DNA of 8,824 nt from Bacteroidales bacterium (GCA_031260845.1 JAISKR010000309.1:1-8824); one strand, 5' to 3'. Shown: positions 1 to 5,360, counted from the stretch's first letter. Made by a program: numbers and translations. Notes: generated by a model not told the origin, from the sequence alone.

Positions 1-75
1 GGGGACAACTTCTATTTTCCCCGGTTTGCCCTCAGAATGATACTTCAAGGCGGATTCTTTTATCGTCTGTGCCAT
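1..75 (-). CDS. maeB: NADP-dependent malic enzyme, N-terminal fragment
   Basis: The minus strand reads 25 codons from the ATG at 75-73 to the window edge: MAQTIKESALKYH, then SEGKPGKIEVVP. The K/R-YHSxGKPGKIEVVP stretch is the characteristic start of the large (about 760 aa) bacterial malic enzymes. These decarboxylate malate to pyruvate with NAD(P) and carry a C-terminal phosphotransacetylase-like domain. That part lies outside the window, so cofactor choice and intactness cannot be judged. The gene is divergent from the exonuclease gene and has a TAnnTTTG promoter at 145-152, giving a leader of about 60 nt that contains a hairpin. The family call rests on a short but distinctive stretch; the symbol is by homology. 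Confidence 0.8.
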   Translation of the reverse strand, partial: MAQTIKESALKYHSEGKPGKIEVVP

Positions 76-106
76 AATGTATTTTTATCTATCTTATTTA
101 TAATAA

Positions 107-136
107 ATGAAATGACCACTATTGCAATCATTTCAT
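107..136 (-). repeat. Inverted repeat in malic enzyme leader
   Basis: Nine-base perfect arms, ATGAAATGA at 107-115 and TCATTTCAT at 128-136, are separated by 12 nt. In the minus-strand RNA a G-U pair extends the stem to 10 bp. It sits almost at the predicted 5' end of the maeB transcript, so it could be a 5' stabilising hairpin or, as DNA, an operator. The stem is A/U-rich and not followed by a U-tract, so it is not a terminator. Confidence 0.45.
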
Positions 137-144
137 CAGCGCCA

Positions 145-152
145 CAAAGTTA
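145..152 (-). promoter_or_regulatory. Promoter -7 box for malic enzyme gene
   Basis: The minus strand reads TAACTTTG, a match to the Bacteroidota -7 consensus TAnnTTTG. A TTTG lies at 177-180, but the 24-nt spacing is longer than the usual 19-21 nt, so the -33 element is weak. Transcription would start near 138 and leave a leader of about 60 nt before the ATG at 75. Confidence 0.6.
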
Positions 153-227
153 CACTTTTTTTATATTCCCATCTTTCAAAATGAACTCGTGACGTCGATT
201 TTTTACAAGCGGGCTAAATTTTTTACC

Positions 228-235
228 TACCTTTG
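228..235 (+). promoter_or_regulatory. Promoter -7 box for exonuclease gene
   Basis: TACCTTTG is an exact match to TAnnTTTG, with C after the box as in several other promoters here. No clear -33 TTG lies at the expected distance; the upstream stretch is T-rich (199-204). Transcription should start near 242. This rules out the upstream in-frame TTG at 233 as a start codon and leaves a leader of about 40 nt before the ATG at 284. Confidence 0.65.
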
Positions 236-283
236 CTACGTTTTATTAAAAACAAAACGTCAGATATTTTATTTTGTAATATC

Positions 284-1072
284 ATGTTGGAACACATTAA
301 TTTAGAAGATATTCTCTTTTTGGATATCGAAACAGTCCCCCAGTATCCGGATTTCTCGCTTTTAGACGAATCTTCGCAGCATTTGTGGGAAGAAAAGACC
401 ATTTCAGGTTCCTTTCGTAAAAAAGAAGAGGAACAAACTGTTGCTCAGTTATATGAAAGGGCAGGTATTTATGCCGAATTTGGGAAAATCGTATGTATTT
501 CCACCTGTTATTTATACCGGCAGCAGAATGAATGGGCGTTTCGTGTGAAATCTTGTTTCCACGACGATGAGAGCCAACTGCTGAACGAGTTTAATCAACT
601 GCTGGAAAGTTTTGCACAACGGCACAATACGATATTGTGCGCTCACAACGGAAAAGAGTTTGATTTTCCCTACATAGCCCGCAGAATGCTGATTAACGGT
701 ATAGGCTTACCTGCTGTGCTGAATATAGCCGGAAAAAAGCCTTGGGAAGTTTCTTTTCTCGATACGATGGATTTATGGCGTTTCGGCGATTACAAAAGTT
801 ACACTTCCTTGAAATTGCTGACTCATATCTTCGGCATTCCTTCACCAAAAGACGATATCGACGGCAGTCAGGTGTGCGGCGTTTATTGGAACGAAAAAGA
901 TTTGCCGCGCATTGCACGCTATTGCGAAAAAGACGTTTTGGCTGTTGTTCAGATATTGCTTCGTTACAGAGGTTTGCCCGTTATTCCGGTGGAAAAGGTC
1001 AGTTCGTCGTCTTTTCCGGCTAACCCTACTGCAACATTTGATACAATTCATCCAACTTCGGCATCAGAATAA
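284..1072 (+). CDS. Predicted 3'-5' exonuclease, PolB-like (DnaQ fold)
   Basis: The protein (262 aa) belongs to the stand-alone 3'-5' exonucleases related to the proofreading domain of B-family DNA polymerases. The three exonuclease motifs are visible: Exo I FLDIET (D14, E16), Exo II HNGKEFDFPYIARR (121-134, D127) and Exo III YCEKD (Y213, D217). D14, E16, D127 and D217 would bind the two catalytic metals. It presumably trims single-stranded DNA 3' ends in the cytoplasm; the cellular role is not established. The reading frame is open back to a TTG at 233, but that codon lies inside the promoter, so I chose the ATG at 284. From memory, relatives end soon after the LRYRGLP segment (226-232). The last 25 or so residues (Ser/Pro/Thr-rich) look like an extension, and its final 15 codons run antisense over the OmpA-like gene's 3' end. 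Confidence 0.85.
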   Translation: MLEHINLEDILFLDIETVPQYPDFSLLDESSQHLWEEKTISGSFRKKEEEQTVAQLYERAGIYAEFGKIVCISTCYLYRQQNEWAFRVKSCFHDDESQLLNEFNQLLESFAQRHNTILCAHNGKEFDFPYIARRMLINGIGLPAVLNIAGKKPWEVSFLDTMDLWRFGDYKSYTSLKLLTHIFGIPSPKDDIDGSQVCGVYWNEKDLPRIARYCEKDVLAVVQILLRYRGLPVIPVEKVSSSSFPANPTATFDTIHPTSASE

Positions 1073-2036
1073 TCTCTGTGCGGCGGTTTTTCTGGCGGGA
1101 CGTCGGGTTGTTGGCTGCATCCACGGGGATAAATTCACCGCGTCCGGCAGCAGTGAGCCTGCTTGGCTTTATTTTGGTGCCATCCAGCAAGATGCGAACA
1201 ATAGAGGTGGCGCGTTTGACGCTCAAATCCCAGTTATCCGCCATTGACGCGCTGCCTGTGAGCGGCACGTTGTCGGTATGCCCTTCGATGGTGATGTTGA
1301 TGTCGGAATTTTGTTCGAGCACTTTCACCAATTTTTTCAGAGCGTTCACGCCGGCGGGGTCAACAGTGATACTGCCCGATTTGAACAGCAGTTTCTCGTC
1401 TAACGACACATACACCTTGCCTTCGCGAATGGAAACCGTCAGCCCGTTGTTTTCCAAGCCTACCAATGCCGCCGACACCTTGTCTTTAAGCGCTTTCACG
1501 GCGGCGTCCTGTCGCGCAACGATACGTTCCAGTTCCGCCATTTTGCGGTTGCGTTGCTCTAATTCCTGTTCCAATGCTGCCAAATTGCGACGTTTATCTT
1601 CCAACTCTTTTGAAAGCGCCTGCAATTCCGCTTCCCGCTTTTGCAAATCGCCCTGAATACCCTCTAATTGCATATTCAGTTTCGACGACTCTTGCTCTGC
1701 GCCTTTTTTCAGCAGATGCATAGCAATGCTTGTTTCATTCAACTTGCCTTCCAAGCGTTTGTTCTCAGCACGCAAATCGGCTATCTTGTCTGCCAAATCA
1801 AGCGAATCGGCTTTCATCTGCCGAATACTTCTGCCAATTGCATCCATTCGCGCATTCAACTCGGTATTGTTAACCAATAATTGCTCGTTTTCCGAAATCA
1901 ATCGGTCATTTTCATCTTCATATTTGTCAAGCAAACGTTTTTGCTCGGCAAATTTACGTTTAGGCACACAAGAATCGGTCGCACAAACTGCAACCAATAA
2001 GGTAATTATCACCACAACCGCAGGTATTCTCTTCAT
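1026..2036 (-). CDS. OmpA-domain coiled-coil lipoprotein
   Basis: A 336-aa envelope protein that probably tethers the outer membrane to peptidoglycan. Residues 1-22 form a signal peptide with a hydrophobic core (6-17). C23, in the DSCVPKRK context, is the likely lipidated cysteine, although the lipobox is loose, as is common in this phylum. Residues 27-190 are a long Glu/Lys/Leu/Gln-rich coiled coil. Residues about 207-327 are an OmpA/MotB-type peptidoglycan-binding domain with EGHTDN (D255), NWDLSVKRA (R275) and NRRTEI (317-322). D255 and R275 correspond to the residues known in other OmpA proteins to contact diaminopimelate. The gene has its own promoter at 2063-2070 and is therefore separate from the upstream suf genes. 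Its 3' end overlaps the convergent exonuclease gene by 47 bp. The C-terminal PKLDELYQ tail looks native, so the overlap is more likely due to an extended exonuclease tail. Confidence 0.88.
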   Translation of the reverse strand: MKRIPAVVVIITLLVAVCATDSCVPKRKFAEQKRLLDKYEDENDRLISENEQLLVNNTELNARMDAIGRSIRQMKADSLDLADKIADLRAENKRLEGKLNETSIAMHLLKKGAEQESSKLNMQLEGIQGDLQKREAELQALSKELEDKRRNLAALEQELEQRNRKMAELERIVARQDAAVKALKDKVSAALVGLENNGLTVSIREGKVYVSLDEKLLFKSGSITVDPAGVNALKKLVKVLEQNSDINITIEGHTDNVPLTGSASMADNWDLSVKRATSIVRILLDGTKIKPSRLTAAGRGEFIPVDAANNPTSRQKNRRTEIILMPKLDELYQMLQ

Positions 2037-2062
2037 GTCTGAATTTTTAAACTTTCCCGTTC

Positions 2063-2070
2063 CAAAAGTA
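2063..2070 (-). promoter_or_regulatory. Promoter -7 box for OmpA-like lipoprotein gene
   Basis: The minus strand reads TACTTTTG, matching TAnnTTTG. A TTG at 2093-2095 lies 22 nt upstream and may serve as the -33 element; it overlaps the sufD stop codon. The leader would be about 20 nt to the ATG at 2036. Confidence 0.6.
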
Positions 2071-2072
2071 TA

Positions 2073-2092
2073 AAATAGAATGAAATCTATTT
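2073..2092. repeat. AT-rich inverted repeat in the ompA-like promoter spacer
   Basis: AAATAGA (2073-2079) and TCTATTT (2086-2092) are perfect 7-base arms around a 6-nt loop. The repeat starts at the end of sufD and fills the space between the -33 and -7 elements of the next promoter. It could be a weak 3' hairpin of the suf mRNA or an operator for the lipoprotein gene. It has no G/C-rich stem or long U-tract, so a terminator call is not supported. Confidence 0.3.
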
Positions 2093-2985
2093 CAAGAAGT
2101 TATTAACTTTTGATTAACATATTGTATGACTTCATTCTTAACGTTCTCAATATTAATATTATCGAGTGTTTCTTCCGCAAATGCACGAAGCAATATTTTT
2201 TCTGCATCCTGTTTGTCGATGCCGCGAGTTTGAAGATAAAACAAGGCTTCGCTGTCCAATTGCCCCACAGTGGCGCCGTGACTGCATTTTACGTCATCGG
2301 CATATATTTCCAATTGCGGCTGGATGTCCATTTTGGCTTTATTGTTGAGCAAAATGTTACTGCTGCGCTGGTAGGCAGTGGTTTTCTGCGCATCTTTATT
2401 CACAATAATCTTACCGATAAAGTTCCCTGTGGAAGTGCCGGACAGGATGTGTTTGAACAACTGGTTGCTGCGACATTCGGGCGCCGCATGAACTATCTGT
2501 ACATGATTGCCCGTATGTTCCGTACCTTCGGTAAAAGTCAGACCGTGTGCGATATGTTCGGCATTTTTTCCGGTGAGGTTCACCTGCAACCTGTTGTCGA
2601 TAGATTCGCCGGATAAGACGATATAGTGTATCTTCATCATACTGTCCGCCGCCTGATTCACTATCGTATGCGTTTTCAGATGAGTAGAAGGGTTCAATCG
2701 CTGCAACAGCACGATGTTCAGAGAGGCATTCTCTTCCAACCGCACTTCTGTAAGTTCATCGACACGGATATTTACCTCTTCGGAAAGATAGTTAATCACA
2801 ACATCGGCAGAACTGCCGGTTTCCACGACAATCCGGTTACGCGAAGGACTGTCGGCTGACATTCGGGCTTGGATGTAAACAGGCTCTTTTGCCTGCGTTT
2901 TGGCAGGAATACGGATGGAAAAGCCTTCTGAGTCTTGTATCATGTTCATGAGGTAAGCACTTGATTTACGAAACAAGCCATTCAT
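2092..2985 (-). CDS. sufD: SufD-like Fe-S cluster assembly protein, short form
   Basis: SufD is the non-catalytic partner of SufB in the SufBC2D scaffold that builds Fe-S clusters on ATP-driven SufC. The C-terminal half is unmistakable: PQLEIY followed by ADDVKCSHGATVG (ending near residue 241 in this 297-aa form), then FYLQTRGI and a helical end. H236 corresponds to the functionally important SufD histidine of E. coli. The middle region is the beta-helix core. The protein is clearly short: family members run about 420-450 aa, and the N-terminal helical region of about 140 residues is absent, because the intact sufC gene lies immediately upstream. The Cys-rich tail seen in Bacteroides homologues is also missing. 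The first ATG, 2985, gives a 20-bp overlap with sufC and keeps residues that align before the core. Alternatives are a TTG at 3012 and an ATG at 2949. No Cys aligns with SufB C405, so it is not a disguised SufB. Confidence 0.85.
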   Translation of the reverse strand: MNGLFRKSSAYLMNMIQDSEGFSIRIPAKTQAKEPVYIQARMSADSPSRNRIVVETGSSADVVINYLSEEVNIRVDELTEVRLEENASLNIVLLQRLNPSTHLKTHTIVNQAADSMMKIHYIVLSGESIDNRLQVNLTGKNAEHIAHGLTFTEGTEHTGNHVQIVHAAPECRSNQLFKHILSGTSTGNFIGKIIVNKDAQKTTAYQRSSNILLNNKAKMDIQPQLEIYADDVKCSHGATVGQLDSEALFYLQTRGIDKQDAEKILLRAFAEETLDNINIENVKNEVIQYVNQKLITS

Positions 2986-3706
2986 AGCCTTTTTCTTCCA
3001 ATTCGAGGGCAAGTTCCTTTCCGGCTGATTTGATGATTTTCCCGCCTGCCAGCACGTGTACGAAGTCGGGAACGATATAATCGAGCAAACGCTGGTAATG
3101 CGTAATCAAAATAGTGGCATTGTCCTTAGTTTTCAAGGCATTTACACCGCCGGCAACTATCCGAAGCGCATCGATGTCAAGTCCGCTGTCGGTTTCGTCG
3201 AGAATAGCCAAGGTCGGTTCCAGCATTGCCATTTGGAAAATCTCGTTTCGTTTCTTTTCTCCGCCCGAAAACCCTTCGTTGACTGCGCGGCTGATGAGCG
3301 AGGAATCCAGTTCCACCAATTTGGCTTTTTCCCGCATCCTTTTGAGAAATTCGGCAGCCGGCATAGACGGTAATCCCTTGGATTTGCGCTGTTCATTGAT
3401 GGCTAACTTCAAGAAATTTGCCATACTGACGCCGGGAATTTCCACAGGATACTGAAAACTGAGAAAAATCCCCTTTCGGGCACGTTCAGCGGGATTGAGC
3501 GCCAACAGGTCGCTTCCTTCATACCAAATTTCACCCTCTGTGACTTCATATCCGTCACGTCCGGTTAAAATGGCAGCCAGCGTGCTTTTGCCCGCTCCGT
3601 TAGGTCCCATGAGCGCATGAACTTCTCCGGCTTTCACTTCCAAATTCAGCCCTTTTAATATCATATTGCCTGCAACAGAGGCATATAAATTGCGAATTGA
3701 TAACAT
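2966..3706 (-). CDS. sufC: SufC, Fe-S cluster assembly ATPase
   Basis: A cytoplasmic ABC-type ATPase (246 aa, full family length) that drives conformational change of the SufBD scaffold during Fe-S cluster assembly. All nucleotide-binding elements are present in order: Walker A GPNGAGKS (34-41), Q-loop FQYP (84-87), signature FSGGEKKR (146-153), Walker B with D-loop LAILDETDSGLD (166-177), and the switch histidine H203 in ITHYQR. The SufC-type signature SGGEKKRNE and the absence of membrane segments separate it from transporter ATPases. It is the first gene of its unit: the promoter box at 3731-3738 lies just upstream and a tRNA gene lies beyond. sufB is therefore not cotranscribed upstream, unlike the usual sufBCDS order. 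sufD follows with overlapping ends, implying translational coupling. Confidence 0.96.
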   Translation of the reverse strand: MLSIRNLYASVAGNMILKGLNLEVKAGEVHALMGPNGAGKSTLAAILTGRDGYEVTEGEIWYEGSDLLALNPAERARKGIFLSFQYPVEIPGVSMANFLKLAINEQRKSKGLPSMPAAEFLKRMREKAKLVELDSSLISRAVNEGFSGGEKKRNEIFQMAMLEPTLAILDETDSGLDIDALRIVAGGVNALKTKDNATILITHYQRLLDYIVPDFVHVLAGGKIIKSAGKELALELEEKGYEWLVS

Positions 3707-3730
3707 GAATAATAGACATAATTATTTTTG

Positions 3731-3738
3731 CAAAGATA
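3731..3738 (-). promoter_or_regulatory. Promoter -7 box for sufCD
   Basis: The minus strand reads TATCTTTG, a perfect TAnnTTTG match followed by C. There is no good -33 TTTG at 19-21 nt. Transcription would start near 3725, about 20 nt before the ATG at 3706. The box abuts a mirror-image TATTTTTG on the plus strand (3723-3730), so the two form a near-perfect 16-bp palindrome. Confidence 0.6.
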
Positions 3739-3877
3739 AGCATATCCTCTAATTTTTTGCTATTGTTTCTGAAATTGCGAATTTCATCCGGGATTTTATT
3801 CTGTGGCAAAATAATGCAGATTGCCTGTGTAAACCTTCGCAGGTGGCTTGTGCTTACTCGAATAGAACGGAATTATT

Positions 3878-3914
3878 GCAAAAAGCGCCATAAATACTTG
3901 ATTTGCGGCGCTTT
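3878..3914 (-). terminator. Probable intrinsic terminator of tRNA-Val
   Basis: Perfect 8-base arms AAAGCGCC (3882-3889) and GGCGCTTT (3907-3914) flank a 17-nt loop. On the minus strand the hairpin starts 10 nt after the end of the tRNA and is followed by a run of five U (overlapping the stem's A/U end) and then GC. The GCGCC core gives it real stability. The loop is larger than usual for an intrinsic terminator, hence moderate confidence. Confidence 0.5.
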
Positions 3915-3923
3915 ATTCTTTTG

Positions 3924-3998
3924 TGGGAGTAGAGGGATTCGAACCCCCGACCCTCTGCTTGTAAGGCAGATGCTCTGAACCAGCTGAGCTATGCTCCC
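3924..3998 (-). tRNA. tRNA-Val (anticodon UAC)
   Basis: A complete 75-nt cloverleaf reads on the minus strand: acceptor GGGAGCA, D-stem GCTC/GAGC, anticodon stem TCTGC/GCAGA with loop CTTACAA (anticodon TAC), five-base variable loop, T-arm with TTCGAAT, 3' acceptor TACTCCC and discriminator A. UAC decodes GUN valine codons. CCA is not encoded (CAA follows the discriminator), so the tail must be added enzymatically. The acceptor stem has one mismatch, C6 against A67; all other stem pairs hold, with one G-U in the T-stem. Its own promoter lies 17 nt upstream and a hairpin follows, so it appears to be a single-gene unit. Confidence 0.95.
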
Positions 3999-4014
3999 TT
4001 TTATTTTTGCGGTG

Positions 4015-4045
4015 CAAAGGTACGCAGATTTTTGTTACCTGCAAA
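4015..4045 (-). promoter_or_regulatory. Promoter of tRNA-Val (-33 and -7 elements)
   Basis: On the minus strand TTTG (4042-4045) is followed by 19 nt and then TACCTTTG (4015-4022). This is the full Bacteroidota promoter consensus with ideal spacing. Transcription should begin near 4008, giving a leader of about 10 nt before the mature tRNA. Confidence 0.8.
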
Positions 4046-4055
4046 TTATTTTTCC

Positions 4056-4071
4056 TTTTTTTGCAAAAAAA
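4056..4071. repeat. T7-GC-A7 palindrome after thioesterase gene
   Basis: TTTTTTTGCAAAAAAA is a perfect 16-bp palindrome. It begins 10 nt beyond the thioesterase stop codon and is followed on the plus side by C and seven more T. It may serve as a weak A/U terminator for the upstream minus-strand operon, or as an A-tract element just upstream of the tRNA promoter. It lacks a G/C stem, so neither role is firm. Confidence 0.35.
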
Positions 4072-4080
4072 CTTTTTTTA

Positions 4081-4461
4081 TCAGTTTTTCCGGTAAACTG
4101 TCCCCTGAAATGCAGCGATTAACTCGTTCTGTTCGTTGGTAATATCCACATGATAGCAGGCGATGGTACGGCGCAACGATATTTCGCGGGCTTTGGCATA
4201 CAGGGTGCCCGATGACTCTGCCTTGAAGTAATTAATGTTCGAAACCAAGCCCACTGCAACGACATTGTGCGAATTGGACGCCGCCGCCAAAGCGAAATCC
4301 GCCAGGGTAAACAACGCACCGCCCTGCACGATTCCCACGCCATTCAAGTGATGGGGCTGTATCGCCATTTTCGCTGTCGCCGTTCCTGTGGATACTTCTG
4401 TTAATTCAATACCGCAATACTTTGCAAATTGGTCTTTATCAACTAATTCTCTTACTTCCAT
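4081..4461 (-). CDS. PaaI-family hotdog-fold thioesterase
   Basis: A 126-aa single hotdog domain, the normal length for PaaI/YbdB-like acyl-CoA thioesterases, which hydrolyse aryl- or acyl-CoA esters in the cytoplasm as tetramers. The family signature is seen at residues 37-55: HHLNG, then GIVQGGALFTLAD, with D55 in the active-site helix. INYFKAESSGTLYAKARE (76-93) forms the second conserved block. The usual HGG is QGG here, as I recall from Bacteroides relatives, so it is probably a lineage trait and not damage. The gene starts with ATG 16 nt after the universal stress protein gene and has no promoter of its own, so the two are almost certainly cotranscribed. The true substrate cannot be read from the sequence. 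Confidence 0.88.
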   Translation of the reverse strand: MEVRELVDKDQFAKYCGIELTEVSTGTATAKMAIQPHHLNGVGIVQGGALFTLADFALAAASNSHNVVAVGLVSNINYFKAESSGTLYAKAREISLRRTIACYHVDITNEQNELIAAFQGTVYRKN

Positions 4462-4477
4462 TTAAAATTCAAAAAAC

Positions 4478-5293
4478 TTATAATACTGAAGATTCACTGT
4501 GAACGCACAATACCGGAATTTTTCCATCATTGGCGATGAGTTTCTCTTCCCTCAAACCGAATAAAAATTTGGATAAGGTGGAAACTTTTTCCGTCGGAAT
4601 CATAATCATGTCTGCATCAACATTTTTTGCAATCTCAATAATGTCCTCAGCCTTATTTTTTTTCTTATCGTGCGTAATGAAATTTACCTTAATCTTTTGG
4701 TCAGCCATCGCCTTAGCCATCACCTTAAAATTGGCGGCAAGAAGTTTTTCCTTTTCGGTATCCTTCCCCGACGGGGTGATAATGTGCATGGTAGCATCAG
4801 GATAATACTGGCTGAAATATACAACACGCTTCAATTTAGCATCATGTTGTTTCAGGAAATTGATTGGGAAAACGATATTTTTCAGCGTATCGGTTTTGGG
4901 TGCGTCCTGAATGACGACAAAGGAAATCACCGTACCTGACAGTATTTTAATGGTACGGATACCGGTATAACGCTTGATACCCCTGACGCCACTGTGTTTC
5001 AAAATCACCAAAAAGGGATTTAATTCCTCTGCAACGCTTTTAACTACGGAATATGGATGCGCGCCCTTCCGAACCAGAATTTCCGGCGTAATCTGATACT
5101 TCTCATTACATTCTTCAACAATAAAATGCAATTTCTTTTCAGCCGCAGGAATATCTTTGTCCTTGGTTGCCACGTTCAGAATCAATAGTTGTTTACCGAT
5201 GGCTTTTGCCAAAAAAGCCCCATGTTCCAATGCCTGATAAGCCTTTGGCGTAAAATCAAAGGGAACAATGATTAAATTTTTAGGTGCTTCCAT
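4478..5293 (-). CDS. Tandem universal stress protein (two UspA domains)
   Basis: A 271-aa cytoplasmic protein made of two UspA-like domains, about residues 1-130 and 137-267. Domain one opens with LIIVPFDFTPKAYQALEHGAFLA, a standard Usp beta1-alpha1, and has LVRKGAHPYSVV and PFLVILKHSGVRG. Domain two holds the parallel block DADMIMIPTE and ends PVLCVHSE. Usp proteins act in stress survival, either by binding ATP or as ATP-free regulators. The ATP loop G-x2-G-x9-G-S/T is imperfect in both halves: GVRGIKRYTGIRT in the first, FLFGLREE in the second. Reduced nucleotide binding is therefore likely. It heads a two-gene operon with the thioesterase. Its promoter region carries palindromes and phased A-tracts, which suggests regulated expression. 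Confidence 0.9.
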   Translation of the reverse strand: MEAPKNLIIVPFDFTPKAYQALEHGAFLAKAIGKQLLILNVATKDKDIPAAEKKLHFIVEECNEKYQITPEILVRKGAHPYSVVKSVAEELNPFLVILKHSGVRGIKRYTGIRTIKILSGTVISFVVIQDAPKTDTLKNIVFPINFLKQHDAKLKRVVYFSQYYPDATMHIITPSGKDTEKEKLLAANFKVMAKAMADQKIKVNFITHDKKKNKAEDIIEIAKNVDADMIMIPTEKVSTLSKFLFGLREEKLIANDGKIPVLCVHSESSVL

Positions 5294-5309
5294 AATTAAT
5301 CTTAATTAT
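5292..5309. repeat. 18-bp palindrome abutting the usp start codon
   Basis: ATAATTAA (5292-5299) and TTAATTAT (5302-5309) are perfect 8-base inverted arms with a 2-nt centre. They overlap the first two bases of the usp start codon. The two-base centre is too small for an RNA loop with full arms, so a dimeric DNA-binding protein site is the better reading. The all-A/T composition makes chance occurrence fairly easy. Confidence 0.4.
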
Positions 5310-5312
5310 TTG

Positions 5313-5324
5313 TTGAAATTTCAA
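5313..5324. promoter_or_regulatory. 12-bp palindrome at the usp transcription start, possible operator
   Basis: TTGAAATTTCAA is a perfect 12-bp palindrome. With the -7 box at 5329-5336 the predicted start of transcription falls at about 5322, inside the palindrome. That is a typical operator position. No regulator gene is nearby to name a binding protein. Confidence 0.4.
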
Positions 5325-5328
5325 AAAT

Positions 5329-5359
5329 CAAAAGTATGGCTTTTTTCTTTCACAAACAA
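5329..5359 (-). promoter_or_regulatory. Promoter of usp-thioesterase operon
   Basis: On the minus strand TTG (5357-5359), a 20-nt spacer and TACTTTTG (5329-5336) form a good Bacteroidota promoter. The leader is about 30 nt. Three phased A-tracts (5361-5387) lie directly upstream of the -33 element, where an UP-like or bent-DNA element would act. Confidence 0.65.
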
Positions 5360-5360
5360 G

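Noticed and set aside
233..283. N-terminal extension of the exonuclease from a TTG start
   Set aside because: The TTG is part of the TACCTTTG promoter box, so it would not be in the mRNA, and the extension has no family resemblance.
1078..1656. Long plus-strand open frame (192 codons) antisense to the OmpA-like gene
   Set aside because: It is Ser/Leu/Arg-rich with no domain, lies entirely opposite a well-supported lipoprotein gene, and has no promoter box. It is a shadow of the codon bias of the coiled-coil region.
2110..2616. Plus-strand open frame of 168 codons antisense to sufD
   Set aside because: It has no recognisable domain or promoter and is fully explained by the antisense of a conserved SufD core.
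2092..2985. Reading the short SufD as a SufB-like scaffold of a minimal two-gene (SmsCB-type) Fe-S system
   Set aside because: The C-terminal motif is SufD-type KCSHGATVG, not the SufB HEA type, and no cysteine aligns with the SufB C405 position.
3771..3785. GAAATT-GCG-AATTTC inverted repeat upstream of sufC
   Set aside because: The arms are only 6 bp, it is more than 30 bp upstream of the -7 box, and repeats of this size are frequent by chance in A/T-rich DNA.
3757..3978. Plus-strand open frame of 73 codons with a GSRGIRTPDPLLVRQ segment
   Set aside because: That segment is the familiar artefact of translating the reverse complement of a tRNA gene; the frame runs into tRNA-Val and starts at a TTG.
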